A DNA stretch of 37,338 bases from Rhodospirillaceae bacterium (GCA_002723345.1 PBNV01000044.1:1-37338), one strand, 5' to 3'. Shown: positions 1-8,601, numbered from the stretch's first letter. Notes: generated from the letters alone by a model not told the origin. Program-made: numbers and translations.

Positions 1-1
1 C

Positions 2-160
2 ACGGGCACAGGCCTGGGCATCGACCCCCACCGCGTTAAAACTTTATCTTCCAGACTTTTCGAGGCTCCGGTATTTTGGAAGTCTGGATTAGATGTGTTT
101 AGGGTAGGTTTTCCAAGTCAACCTGGTGGTAATGGCCAGGTATATCGCTGGTGCCAATAA
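2..160 (+). CDS. possible C-terminal tail of an upstream gene (partial)
   Basis: The second reading frame is open from the window edge to a TAA at 158-160, giving 52 codons. The first residues (TGTGLGIDPHRV) resemble the short Gly-rich segment found near the C-terminus of mandelate-racemase/enolase-superfamily dehydratases. The later residues are not recognisable. The evidence is only an open frame plus this weak resemblance, so the frame could be fortuitous. A 9-bp inverted repeat (50-58 with 80-88) lies inside it. Confidence 0.3.
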   Translation, partial: TGTGLGIDPHRVKTLSSRLFEAPVFWKSGLDVFRVGFPSQPGGNGQVYRWCQ

Positions 161-327
161 ACATTTGGAAACCTGACTGTTTAGACCAATTATCAAGCAG
201 AGAACCTGGTCGAGTTATACGCGGGTTGCATCTTTTACTGAAGTTCTGGATGGCGACGCTTTTTACTCAGTGTTGGACTGGTCAGAGAACTCGGCGTTTT
301 TCGTGTGTAAAATAAAAGATAATTATT

Positions 328-1284
328 ATGACCGTTTTAACCGTCACTTTGCCGTTATTTGCGCTGGTTTTAGCCGGCTTTATTTCTTTCCGAAAGGGAA
401 TGCTCTCGGCTGAGGGAGTGAAGGGGATAGCAAATTTCGCCTTTTATTTCGCGCTTCCAGTTTTAATGTTCAGGCTCATGTCGGAACTGGATTTTGGCGA
501 CGAATTCAATGTCCGTTTCCCTGTGCATTGGTCGATTGCGGGGCTCGTCGCTTACGTCTTCGGGATGGCGGTGTCCCGTCTTCTGTTCCGTTCCTCGTTA
601 AGTGGGCAAAGTATCCATGGGATGTCTGCGTCCTTCGGCAATATGGCAATCATTGGGCTGCCCATTGTTATAGATGTCTTTGGAACCGCGGCCACTTTGC
701 CCATCACAATCATTGTTGCCGTTGATGCAATTATCCTGATGCCGATCACTATTATCATCTTGGAGGTTATTAAGTCTCATGAGGCTATGGGTTCCTATCA
801 TTTGGCGCCGGCAATTTGGAGGGGAATATCGGGGGTCGCTCGGAATCCACTTTTGTTAGGATTGGCTTTGGGAGGGGCGACGGGGCTTGCGGAAATCTCG
901 ACGCCCGGCACCCTGCAAAACTTCATTAACCTTATCGGAGCGGCGGGCATTCCCTGTGCCTTGTTCGCTTTAGGGGGCTCTCTTGCCCAGCGGCATGGTA
1001 CGGAGCGTACGATGGAAGCCGTAGTAATGGCCGCTCAAAAACTCTGCCTATATCCCCTGGTTATGCTTGTGTCTCTATCCTTAATGCCTGACCTAGATCC
1101 GATTTGGTGGGCCACCGGTATCTTGGCGGCTAGCATGCCGATGGGGGCAAATCTCTATCTCATTGCCGAAGCTTATGGTTGCCATGTGGGCCGGGCCTCT
1201 TTTGCTGTCCTGGTCTCAACGGTGTTTTCCCTGATTTCTGTCACATTGCTGGCGGGTTATTTAGCGTATTACATAGGTGTCTAA
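328..1284 (+). CDS. AEC family (auxin efflux carrier-like) permease
   Basis: This 318-residue polytopic inner-membrane protein has about ten hydrophobic segments. It has the AEC/PF03547 layout: an N-terminal half ending near residue 145, a short polar loop (about 145-165), then a C-terminal half. Family landmarks include the early F-ALPVLMF segment near residue 40, an SFGNMAIIGLPI stretch near residue 102 and the closing repeat with G-N-Y-IAEAYG. Bacterial members carry dicarboxylates such as malate or malonate, or other small anions; the substrate cannot be read here. The length is normal for the family. The ATG at 328 follows an A/T-rich leader with only a weak ribosome-binding site. The next gene on the same strand is a broken TRAP transporter 325 bases downstream, so the gene appears monocistronic. 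Confidence 0.85.
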   Translation: MTVLTVTLPLFALVLAGFISFRKGMLSAEGVKGIANFAFYFALPVLMFRLMSELDFGDEFNVRFPVHWSIAGLVAYVFGMAVSRLLFRSSLSGQSIHGMSASFGNMAIIGLPIVIDVFGTAATLPITIIVAVDAIILMPITIIILEVIKSHEAMGSYHLAPAIWRGISGVARNPLLLGLALGGATGLAEISTPGTLQNFINLIGAAGIPCALFALGGSLAQRHGTERTMEAVVMAAQKLCLYPLVMLVSLSLMPDLDPIWWATGILAASMPMGANLYLIAEAYGCHVGRASFAVLVSTVFSLISVTLLAGYLAYYIGV

Positions 1285-1609
1285 GTATTCCAAAATACTG
1301 TTGCGCTTTCAGGCTGATAAACCTAACTAGTCTAAATCGCTGGATACCGCTTAAAAAGTTAAAGACGCCAATCTCGTATATTTTATTCGCCAGATAATAT
1401 GAGTAATCCTAACACCTTTGTAAGGGGAGCAATAACTTCAAAATTGTTTTCAAAAGGCGATAAGATCGGGTCCAGTTCTAAGCGCCAGAAATTAAGGGCA
1501 TTCAATGCAACCTTATTTTGACAGCTAAAGTCTTAGTCAAAATTGGGTACAACATAAAAAAAATTACAGACCACAGCTAAATATAGTTCATCAAAAAAAG
1601 GAGACCAAA
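1285..1609. other. intergenic, AEC permease to dctP remnant
   Basis: These 325 bases hold no gene I can support. The interval is A/T-rich towards its right end. It ends in a strong Shine-Dalgarno (AAAAAAGGAGACC) directly before the dctP remnant, so the original TRAP operon promoter probably lies here. A 40-codon frame starting at 1399 has no ribosome-binding site and was not accepted. Confidence 0.5.
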
Positions 1610-1985
1610 ATGAAACGTAGAGAATTTTTTACGGGGGCCGGAGCGGCTGGTTTGGCAACAGCAGCGGTGGCATCTAACCTCCCTAAACCAGCCCTTTCGC
1701 AAGGGCGAAAACGGTGGATCGCAGTGTCTGCATTCGGCAAAGCTGGATTATTGGGGCAAGCGCTTGAGGAGTTTGCCACTTTTGTTAAGCAAGCCTCTGG
1801 CGGCAGTCTCTCAATTAAGCCCTATCATGCGGGGGAGTTGGTCAAACCGTTTGAGGCACTAGATGCTGTTCAAACCGGATCTGCCCAAATGGGTTTTGGG
1901 GCACCGTATTATTGGACCGGAAAGTCGGACTCGATCTCTTTTGTTGCCGCGATGCCGTTTGGTCTCACTGCACAAGAGCAAAACG
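1610..1985 (+). pseudogene. dctP: TRAP transporter substrate-binding protein DctP, N-terminal fragment
   Basis: The first ~124 codons are a good TRAP periplasmic binding protein. There is a Tat signal (MKRREFFTGAGAAGLATAAV), an early beta-strand (WIAVSAFGKAG), a KQASGGSLSIKPYHAGELV segment, a GAPYYW segment and finally FGLTAQEQNA. A full DctP has about 350 residues. Here the frame jumps at about 1983 into unrelated codons and stops at 2041 after a nonsense tail. The remaining ~230 residues, including most of the ligand-binding lobe, are missing. A strong Shine-Dalgarno and start survive, so a 143-aa nonfunctional product could still be translated. The DNA immediately after the break encodes the end of DctM, which shows an internal deletion of the operon. 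Confidence 0.85.
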
Positions 1986-2159
1986 CCCCCATTTGGTTTT
2001 GCGCTTTTTTATTTACGCGGTGTTGCTCCGTCCACTGTTAGAACGCGCGATATTTACCTCGGCGTGTTACCATTTATCTGTATCCAAATTTTTGCAATCT
2101 CTCTTTTCTGGTTTTACCCAGCCATCGTTACTTGGTTACCCAGATTAATTTTTGGCTGA
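1983..2159 (+). pseudogene. dctM: TRAP transporter large permease DctM, C-terminal remnant
   Basis: From 1983, in a frame different from the preceding dctP fragment, the codons read TPPFGFALFYLRGVAP, then a TRDIYLGVLPF segment, then a final transmembrane helix ending FYPAIVTWLP and a stop at 2157-2159. This is the characteristic last ~58 residues of a TRAP-T large membrane subunit: the TPPFG...LRGVAP loop followed by the last helix. The other ~370-440 residues of DctM and the whole small permease DctQ are absent. The junction lies inside a short CGCCCCC run. The remnant has no start codon or ribosome-binding site of its own. Confidence 0.85.
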
Positions 2160-2268
2160 AAAGACCATCTTGCAGGGTTAAAAACTAATACTCGTTCATG
2201 GTTTTTAAAGCTTCTCGCCCTAACCTGTTAATTACACGTATCGGGTAGAGATCCAAGGAGACCGCAGA

Positions 2269-2481
2269 ATGCGTTATTCAGTCCATTATCAGACCAACGA
2301 TCGGAATTGGGTTGTTACAGATGTCTCCAATTCTTATCAAGTGATGGGCGTCCATGCATCAAAAGCAGATGCTTACAGGCAAGCCTTTGCCGAACAAGAA
2401 CGATGGCGTAAATACGATCCGGTTGCTAATAACTTAGAACAAATTCGCCAAATGATGCCGCGCTCACTCGTAATCAGCTAG
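2269..2481 (+). CDS. small hypothetical protein (70 aa)
   Basis: A convincing Shine-Dalgarno (CCAAGGAGACC) lies 5-6 bases before the ATG, which supports this as a real small gene. The product is soluble and about 70 residues long, without a signal peptide or membrane helix. It starts with a YSVHYQTNDRNWVV beta-hairpin-like stretch, then an Ala-rich helix (about 30-48). The pattern (aromatic beta strand, Trp-Val-Val, then HASKADA followed by a helix) is loosely like DUF2188-type small proteins, but I would not assign it to that family. It sits alone between the TRAP remnant and the convergent NIPSNAP gene. Function is unknown. Confidence 0.65.
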   Translation: MRYSVHYQTNDRNWVVTDVSNSYQVMGVHASKADAYRQAFAEQERWRKYDPVANNLEQIRQMMPRSLVIS

Positions 2482-2517
2482 CATTTGCTATTATTCTGCC
2501 CTCGTTTACAGAGCGTT

Positions 2518-3144
2518 TTAGTGCATTGGCGAGAATGGCGCCGGCAGCATGATCTTGTTTTCTTGAGTTTGAACCTCCAGCTCATCGCCCGGGTTCGGGG
2601 TCGGTGGCCAAAGACCATCTGCCAGCACCTTGTCTCTGACAGCCTGGCGCTCATCTAAGCTCTTGTATGGCCAAATATGAATGATCTTACTGGCGTTTCC
2701 GATGTCGGTTTCCATGACTACGGACATAGGGGAGCGCTCCATGCGTTTATGAATTGCGTGTCTCCAGCGTTCCTTGGATTGCGACATGTAGCCGGGCCGT
2801 ACCATATAACTCCGCATCTCATAATAAGGGCCGTGATCACCCGGTTCTGGAATGGGAGAAAAATCCCAGGGAATGCAAATTTCGACATGTTGGCGAAGTA
2901 GATAAGGTCGAATTTTAGGGGGCCACCAATCGTGTTTGATGGCTTCGGCCCGGACCTTTGCCCGATGGTTTGCATCATCATACTTCCAAATATGAATGAT
3001 TTGGTTCAAGGGTCCGACTTCCGTATACCATAGCCCGAGGAGAGGGGAGAGGTTCTGCCGTTTCTCCATACAGGTTGCAAAAGCTTTGAGGGTGTCTGGC
3101 ACTCCACCCACAATCAAATCGTATGTCCTTACCTCATAGATCAT
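2518..3144 (-). CDS. NIPSNAP family protein, two domains
   Basis: The 208-residue product carries two NIPSNAP (ferredoxin-like, dimeric alpha-beta barrel) domains in tandem. The first begins at the N-terminus with MIYEVRTYDL and contains NQIIHIWKY near residue 50. The second begins near residue 105 with YYEMRSYMVRPG and contains SKIIHIWPY near residue 155. The repeated IIHIWxY core is diagnostic. There is no signal peptide. Bacterial NIPSNAP proteins are mostly uncharacterised; some are linked to small-molecule or stress metabolism. The gene is divergent from the PNPOx-like gene, with about 200 bases between them that probably hold both promoters. Confidence 0.85.
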   Translation of the reverse strand: MIYEVRTYDLIVGGVPDTLKAFATCMEKRQNLSPLLGLWYTEVGPLNQIIHIWKYDDANHRAKVRAEAIKHDWWPPKIRPYLLRQHVEICIPWDFSPIPEPGDHGPYYEMRSYMVRPGYMSQSKERWRHAIHKRMERSPMSVVMETDIGNASKIIHIWPYKSLDERQAVRDKVLADGLWPPTPNPGDELEVQTQENKIMLPAPFSPMH

Positions 3145-3347
3145 CTGGTGCGCTCCATTATTTCTAGGGCTGGTTCCCGGCTTTTCGCTGCGAGCTGGTT
3201 TCAGAAAAGTGTAAGTCTCATGAATTGAACTGCAAGGATATTCCCCATATAAACTACGCCCCAGAACGAACTATTAACCGATCATGATATCAGCGCTTAC
3301 CTCTCAAACATGCGTTGGTACGCGCGAAGTTTAGCCACGGAGATGAA

Positions 3348-3785
3348 ATGGCCAAAATACCCGTACATTTGCAGTCGTATGTCGATGATGCTTTTCCAAA
3401 AAATGTTATCTTAGTTGGGACAGTATTGGAGAATGGTTACGCTCAGGTGAGCCCACGAGGTAGCGTCCTTGTTTGGGATGAGGAGACATTGGCATTCTGG
3501 GACCGCGGGCGGGGTCAAACCCACGACACGGTACAGAACGGGACAAAGTTGACGTTTTACTTCCGTAACACTGATCTTCGTGACGATGGTACGCTCCCGA
3601 AAGGCGGCATTGCCCGCTTTTATGGAACTGCGGAATTACATCTGGATGGTGCGGTCCGTGACAGGGTATACGACAAGATGAAGCAACCGGAACGCGACCG
3701 GGATCCAGAAAAGACTGGTTCTGCCGTGCTTGTAAAGATAGAACGATCTGAGGATCTCAGCGGTAATCCGTTGGATGGCTCGTAG
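3348..3785 (+). CDS. pyridoxamine 5'-phosphate oxidase-like FMN-binding protein
   Basis: This is a small single-domain split-barrel flavoprotein. The start at 3348 is preferred over an in-frame ATG at 3315 because GGAGATGAA lies just upstream and homologous proteins begin near this MAKIP. Landmarks are LVGTVLENGYAQVSPRGSV in the first strands, LAFWDRGRG, a TFYFRNTD strand and GIARFYGTAEL in the second half, matching PF01243 proteins. Such proteins bind FMN or F420-like cofactors; true PdxH is longer and has different substrate residues, so I call only the family. The next gene starts 32 bases downstream on the same strand, so the two may be co-transcribed. Confidence 0.75.
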   Translation: MAKIPVHLQSYVDDAFPKNVILVGTVLENGYAQVSPRGSVLVWDEETLAFWDRGRGQTHDTVQNGTKLTFYFRNTDLRDDGTLPKGGIARFYGTAELHLDGAVRDRVYDKMKQPERDRDPEKTGSAVLVKIERSEDLSGNPLDGS

Positions 3786-3817
3786 GTAAATACAGTCAAA
3801 CAGGTGATTTTGAGACT

Positions 3818-4594
3818 GTGACAAAATTTAAAGGACTATTTACGCTGGCCGGTGTTTGTTTGCTGGTAGTGAGCAGTGGGGTTGCGATTGCTGGCACGGC
3901 AGGTGCCATCTATGATATGTCCACCCTGTTGAACGAACCCCATCCTTTTGCCAAATCTATCACTGGTAGCAAAGAACAGTCTGGTAATTCTGTGCTTCGC
4001 CCCCAACCGAGTGCATATAAGGGTCTTCCACCGCGCGAGCCTGACTGGTCGCAACGGGTAGTCCCTGTTCGGGATACGGTCGTGTCGTCAAACGAGAAGT
4101 TAGTGAGCAAATCGAGCTCCGGACCGGGCGGTATCCTCAGCGAGGCCCGGATTGGCGTGTTAGTACATGATGAAGGGCCCTTCAGCCGGAATAAAGAAAG
4201 CGGGTTCGATTCTAATATTGAATTTTTATTCATCTCTCCTGATTTTCTCAAACCAATTTGGTCGCCTCGGCCCCACGTTGGCGCCACCATCAATTCCGCG
4301 GGCAACACGAGCCAGGGTTATCTGGGTGCAACTTGGGAATGGGATTTATGGCAAGACGTTTTTTTCGATTTTTCCCTCGGCGGCGTGTTTCATACAGGGG
4401 AAAAAGAAACGTCTGATCCCGAGAAAAAGTCCCTGGGGTGTAAGATCCTATTCCGCGAGTCGCTGGACTTGGGCTACCGCATCTCCGGGCCGCATTCCGT
4501 TATGTTTCATTTCGATCATATCTCTAACGCAAAGCTCTGTTCCACGAACGAGGGTCTAGAAACATTTGGCATCCGCTACGGATATCGTTTCTAG
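3818..4594 (+). CDS. PagL-like lipid A 3-O-deacylase / acyloxyacyl hydrolase family outer-membrane protein
   Basis: The 258-residue product starts at a GTG (3818). It has an N-terminal hydrophobic signal segment (about 8-28) and a low-complexity, Pro/Ser-rich linker (about 50-95). A C-terminal beta-barrel domain of about 160 residues ends in the aromatic GIRYGYRF, typical of an outer-membrane protein. The PagL catalytic pattern is visible: H234-x-S236 within HFDHISNAK and E248 in GLETFGIR. The Ser-to-Glu spacing of 12 equals that of Pseudomonas PagL (H126, S128, E140). The enzyme family removes the 3-O acyl chain of lipid A. The linker is unusual, as typical PagL proteins are about 150-190 residues. 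Confidence 0.78.
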   Translation: MTKFKGLFTLAGVCLLVVSSGVAIAGTAGAIYDMSTLLNEPHPFAKSITGSKEQSGNSVLRPQPSAYKGLPPREPDWSQRVVPVRDTVVSSNEKLVSKSSSGPGGILSEARIGVLVHDEGPFSRNKESGFDSNIEFLFISPDFLKPIWSPRPHVGATINSAGNTSQGYLGATWEWDLWQDVFFDFSLGGVFHTGEKETSDPEKKSLGCKILFRESLDLGYRISGPHSVMFHFDHISNAKLCSTNEGLETFGIRYGYRF

Positions 4595-5958
4595 ACGGCA
4601 TCCCTCTCAATGCGGGGATAAAAAACCGCCAAAGTTAACGCGCGCGTTGTCATGAAAAGAATAAAGGCCAGCCAAATCCCGCTATACCCAAAATTCTCTT
4701 TAAGCATGAGCGTGGCTATCACGAAGATCGTTAATGACGCGATCATCCCATTCCGCATTTCTTTTGACCGGGTGGCACCAATGAAGACTCCATCTAATTG
4801 GAACGACCAGACAGAAATGAGGGGCGAGATGACAACCCAGAAAAGGTAGTCGTTCGCTACGGCTTGAACGTCGGGAATACTGGTTAGGAGTTGGATGATG
4901 TCTGACCCGTTCAAAAGATAAAACCCGGAGTACACCACCGCGATGCCTCCGGCCCACTTTGTTGAGACAATGACCGCGTTGCGCACAGCGGCTCTATTCT
5001 TCTTGCCTATGCCGCCTCCCACTAAGGCTTCGGCAGCATGGGCGAAGCCGTCTAACCCAAACGAGAGGAACATCTGAAATTGGATAAGTACCAGATGCGC
5101 GGCCATTGTTACGTCACCAAACCGTGAGACTTGGGAGTTAAAAAAGGAGAAGGCTACGAGAATGGAGAGGTTTCGAATAAATATGTTAAGGTTGACGGCA
5201 AACATGTGGCGAATTTTGCCAACATCCCAAAACTCTCCGCGCTGTCCACCGGGGTCTGTCTCTGTCAGATTTCTCCGATATAGGTAAAGTCCTATTGCGA
5301 CCGCGAAGACCTCTGAAATGAGCGTAGCCCCCGCCACGCCGGCCACCCCCCAGTCTAGAACGAGAACAAAATAGAGGTCCAGGACGATATTAAGGCCATT
5401 CATCAGCAGCTGCACGTAAAGAACTGCTCTAGTGTTTTGTCTGCCGATGAACCACCCCATAAGGCAGTAATTGAACAAAACGGCGGGGGCGCTCCAAACC
5501 CTGATATGGAAATAGGTGCTAGCCAAGGTCTCTGCTTTGACGCTGCCCTCGAATAACGTGAGGGCAAAGCCGAGGATGGGGACTTGAACGAGCCAGAGAA
5601 CGAGCCCAATCACCCCGGCTGCTAGGGCGCCGCGGGCAAATATAGCACGGACTTCTCGCGTGTCGCCGGAGCCATGGGCCTGCGCCGTTAGGCCAGTTAC
5701 GCCCATCCTTAAAAATCCAAAGGACCAGTAGATGAAATGAATGATTGTGGAGCCGATAGCAACCGCACTTAGATTATATGCATGCGATGAGTGACCCATA
5801 ACCGCTGTATCCACCGCACCCAGCAGCGGGACTGATAGATTGGCTAGTATTACTGGCCCTGCTAGGACGAATATCTTTCGGTTCTGTGCCTTTTTGTCAG
5901 CGTCTGTAAACGTCTCGGAGATCGGATATGTTTCCTTAAAATCAGCTGAAGGCACCAT
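4591..5958 (-). CDS. MATE family multidrug/cation efflux transporter
   Basis: This polytopic inner-membrane protein has two homologous halves of six helices each, as in the DinF branch of the MATE family. The first half opens with LAGPVILANLSVPLLGAVDTAVMGH, the hallmark first helix; the second contains the matching FSFGLDGFAHAAEALVG motif. MATE pumps exchange Na+ or H+ for organic cations or drugs. The frame is open to an ATG at 6048 (485 aa). The ATG at 5958 has AGGA about eight bases upstream and would give ~455 aa, a normal length, whereas the extra 30 residues look non-conserved. The 3' end overlaps the convergent PagL-like gene by 4 bases. Confidence 0.88.
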   Translation of the reverse strand: MVPSADFKETYPISETFTDADKKAQNRKIFVLAGPVILANLSVPLLGAVDTAVMGHSSHAYNLSAVAIGSTIIHFIYWSFGFLRMGVTGLTAQAHGSGDTREVRAIFARGALAAGVIGLVLWLVQVPILGFALTLFEGSVKAETLASTYFHIRVWSAPAVLFNYCLMGWFIGRQNTRAVLYVQLLMNGLNIVLDLYFVLVLDWGVAGVAGATLISEVFAVAIGLYLYRRNLTETDPGGQRGEFWDVGKIRHMFAVNLNIFIRNLSILVAFSFFNSQVSRFGDVTMAAHLVLIQFQMFLSFGLDGFAHAAEALVGGGIGKKNRAAVRNAVIVSTKWAGGIAVVYSGFYLLNGSDIIQLLTSIPDVQAVANDYLFWVVISPLISVWSFQLDGVFIGATRSKEMRNGMIASLTIFVIATLMLKENFGYSGIWLAFILFMTTRALTLAVFYPRIERDAV

Positions 5959-6186
5959 AAGACTATCCTGGCTTTTGTCGAGCAGAAGTGGTCGTAGGCA
6001 TAGCACCTGGCTAACCCTTGTGTCGGTCTCTCCGAGGCTTTTACGCATCGGTGCTTAGAGGTATCAAACGGCTACTGCTACTTGATCAGCGTGCGGCAAA
6101 TTGATTATCCTCTCTCCGAATATTCAAGAGAACGGCCCCGATCAATCGTGACGGTTGGTCAATGAAGTACATAGAGTTTGAAAATA

Positions 6187-7209
6187 ATGGATCAATTTAA
6201 CGGGTCAGAAAAAGCAATCGACGATCCCTATTCCGAAATACCGGTTCTTGACTTGGGGCCCTATCTTGCAGGCGAGAAAGGTGCTTTAGAGGATATTGGC
6301 GCAAAGGTACGCCATATTCAAGAAACCATCGGTTTTTGGGCTGTCATTAACCACGGGGTGTCTTGGGAGAAACTCGAACGGACTTATACGCAGTTGAAGC
6401 GCTTTTTCGCCCTGTCGGATGACGAAAAACTCCGCTATAGGATTAATGAGCTGTCCGTGGGTTACGTTCCCTCAAAGTCAACCAAATATGTCACATCGAT
6501 TATAAACGAAAACACCAAAAAAGATCTGAACGAGACACTGATTACGGCGCTTGAGAGGGATGGCGATCATCCGCTGATCCAGGCAGGAACACGTTTTGTG
6601 GGACCAAACCAATGGCCGGAGGGACTGGAGGGATTTCGTGAAACCATTGTCGATTATCAGCAGGATATCGTGGCTTTGGGCCGAAAACTTTTACCAATTT
6701 TTGCGGTCGCGCTGGATCTGCCCCCAAATTATTTTGATGCCATGTTTACGGATCCAGTTATGTGGTCTCGAAACGCACATTATCCAGCCGTTGAGCCTGA
6801 AGAGAATCAGTTCGGGATTGCGCCCCACAGCGATCATAGTTTTCTTACAATGCTGCCCGTGACCGAAGTGCCAGGGCTCCAGATATTGACCCAGAGTGGT
6901 AATTGGATAGATGCAAAGTATGTTGATCAGGGAATTCTCGTTAATACAGGAGAGTTTCTGAATCGTTGGTCCAATGGGAGATTTATTCCCACCCCCCATC
7001 GCGTGGTGCCGCCTGAGACGGATCGCTACTCAATCGCGACATTTTTCAATCCGAATCCGAACATTATTTCCGAGGCATTTCCGTCCTGTATCAGCGATGG
7101 TAATCCGCCCAAATACGAACCAATGAGCCTAATGGAATATCTCTGTTGGTATATCGATACGAATTATCAACGAGATGCGGGCGGGAAGCAGCAGGTGTCG
7201 GTCTCGTAG
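6187..7209 (+). CDS. isopenicillin N synthase-like 2-oxoglutarate/Fe(II) dioxygenase
   Basis: This soluble double-stranded beta-helix oxygenase has about 340 residues. The N-terminal DIOX_N domain (IPVLDLGPYL, then GFWAVINHGV) is followed by the catalytic core. The iron ligands are visible as H214-x-D216 (APHSDHS) and H271 (TPHRVV). R280-x-S282 (RYSIATFF) is in the place that binds the 2-oxoglutarate carboxylate. The ATG at 6187 has AGAG ten bases upstream; an in-frame TTG at 6178 is too close to it. Members hydroxylate, desaturate or cyclise diverse small molecules. The substrate cannot be told. It is divergent from the MATE gene with ~230 bases between. Confidence 0.87.
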   Translation: MDQFNGSEKAIDDPYSEIPVLDLGPYLAGEKGALEDIGAKVRHIQETIGFWAVINHGVSWEKLERTYTQLKRFFALSDDEKLRYRINELSVGYVPSKSTKYVTSIINENTKKDLNETLITALERDGDHPLIQAGTRFVGPNQWPEGLEGFRETIVDYQQDIVALGRKLLPIFAVALDLPPNYFDAMFTDPVMWSRNAHYPAVEPEENQFGIAPHSDHSFLTMLPVTEVPGLQILTQSGNWIDAKYVDQGILVNTGEFLNRWSNGRFIPTPHRVVPPETDRYSIATFFNPNPNIISEAFPSCISDGNPPKYEPMSLMEYLCWYIDTNYQRDAGGKQQVSVS

Positions 7210-7515
7210 AGCACCGCTGAAGCGTTAACATATTTTCAATTAGTGAGACCGGTTTCCTGCTAGACAAGCTCTCTATGTATCGTAGTTTTTAAAAGGTCTC
7301 TTAAGTCCTATAACACGGTATTCGTACAGGAATGTTAAGGTTTACTATCGTACCAGGTTTGATTGAGTCCACTGGGATCATTTTGGTGATCCTGGGAATG
7401 CTCGCGGCTATGGGAATCCGGATGCCGCTCAAAAACCGCTAAGTTAAAAAGCTATTATACAGGCAAGCTAATGTTGATTTTGTTGCAGCCCTGAACTTGG
7501 GGTAGGAGCTTCGCA
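7210..7515. other. intergenic, dioxygenase to aldo/keto reductase (convergent)
   Basis: This 306-base convergent gap holds one candidate micro-ORF (7332-7442, listed separately). It also holds a short palindrome, GGATCA/TGATCC with a 5-6 base loop (about 7375-7391). No strong T-tract follows on either strand, so a terminator is possible but not supported. Confidence 0.4.
7332..7442 (+). CDS. candidate 36-aa single-helix membrane miniprotein
   Basis: ATG at 7332 opens 36 codons to a TAA at 7440-7442. The product has one hydrophobic helix (about residues 14-29, rich in Ile, Leu, Gly and Met) and a basic C-terminus ending KNR, a plausible membrane miniprotein. The weakness is the ribosome-binding site: AGGA lies almost directly against the ATG. 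A palindrome inside the frame could instead explain the sequence as a terminator-like element. No family is recognised. Confidence 0.25.
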   Translation: MLRFTIVPGLIESTGIILVILGMLAAMGIRMPLKNR

Positions 7516-8331
7516 TCAAAGCCTATCGAAATATAGCGCCATGCGTTTCTGTTCTGCCGGATCAGGGATTGGGCCAGTGCCTGCCTTTAGGTTGTCCGCC
7601 ATGTGAGACGGATTACCGGTCGCAGGAATAAGGCAGGTCACAGCATCGTTAGCCAACAAATACTTCAAAAAATATTGGCTCCAAGTATTAACACCAATCT
7701 CTTTGGCCCAGTCGGGGAGCGGTGCTCCTAGAACGCTATTGAACAGGCCGTCCTGTTCAAACGGCATGTTTATTAGCGTGGCCACCCCGTAATCCGCACA
7801 GAGTTGCAGAAAACCATTTTCTGCTAAACGCTGCTCAATCGAATAGGGAAATTGGCAGAAATCTATTTCTGGTTCTTTCCGGATATACTTACCGAGGTCC
7901 TTAAATGCTGACGTGGCATAATGGGTAATGCCGATATACTTAACCCTACCCTCGGCCTTCCAGCCTTTGAGAGTATCCAGGTGGGTGTCCGTATCGATGA
8001 GGTTGTGAACTTGCATAAGCTCCATGGTGTCACCAGCTCGCATATTGCGGAATGAAGTCTCCATCTCGTGGACCCCTTTCTCTCTCCCGCTGGCCCATAC
8101 CTTCGTCGCAAGAAAAGCGGTTCCGCGACCATTTACCTCCTCTAGAACATCGCCGCACACAGCCTCTGCTCCCCCATACATGGGCGAGGAGTCAATGAGG
8201 GTGCCGCCGGCGCCGAAAAAGAGCGTCAGCACCTCTGCAAGCTGGGGCGTGTAGCGTGCAAAAGAACGGTATGTGCCAAGTCCGATGACAGGAAGAGGGG
8301 CGCCCGTTGAGGGAATGGGCCGGGTCAACAT
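7516..8331 (-). CDS. aldo/keto reductase
   Basis: This 271-residue (alpha/beta)8-barrel oxidoreductase uses NADPH for carbonyl reduction. The catalytic tetrad is complete: D47 and Y52 in IDSSPMYGG, K77 in LATKVWA, H109 in MQVHNLID. The usual GLGTYR near residue 17 and the cofactor-binding CLIPATGNPSHMADNL near the C-terminus are also present. It is somewhat shorter than the 300+ residue members, like the group annotated as general stress or twin-barrel reductases. The substrate is unknown. It converges on the dioxygenase, and its promoter must lie in the 270-base gap shared with the heparinase gene. Confidence 0.88.
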   Translation of the reverse strand: MLTRPIPSTGAPLPVIGLGTYRSFARYTPQLAEVLTLFFGAGGTLIDSSPMYGGAEAVCGDVLEEVNGRGTAFLATKVWASGREKGVHEMETSFRNMRAGDTMELMQVHNLIDTDTHLDTLKGWKAEGRVKYIGITHYATSAFKDLGKYIRKEPEIDFCQFPYSIEQRLAENGFLQLCADYGVATLINMPFEQDGLFNSVLGAPLPDWAKEIGVNTWSQYFLKYLLANDAVTCLIPATGNPSHMADNLKAGTGPIPDPAEQKRMALYFDRL

Positions 8332-8601
8332 GGGCTACCTCATTGTCGTTACCGAAAGGGCAAAAGGTCTCTGGTTCTCTCTCCGTATGCTGAACCCGCA
8401 ATAATCGAACGACTTGCCAAATATCACGGGCTGAAAACGCCACACAAAAGACTTGAGAGCAATACTGCGGGAACAAAGAGATATTATATTAGTCGACGGA
8501 CGCAAGTCAGTTGTGATTTTTTATAGAAGTTTTGCCATTAAGGGCATCATACCACCAGGAAACTCTTTAATTCGGGCTCGCTGCTTGATAAGCCTTCTAA
8601 A

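Noticed and set aside
50..88. TCCAGACTT/AAGTCTGGA inverted repeat near the left edge
   Set aside because: Arms are only nine bases with a 21-base loop and no T-tract, so it cannot be called a terminator.
1399..1521. 40-codon plus-strand frame between the AEC permease and dctP remnant
   Set aside because: There is no Shine-Dalgarno and no conserved-looking segment, and it ends before the TRAP leader.
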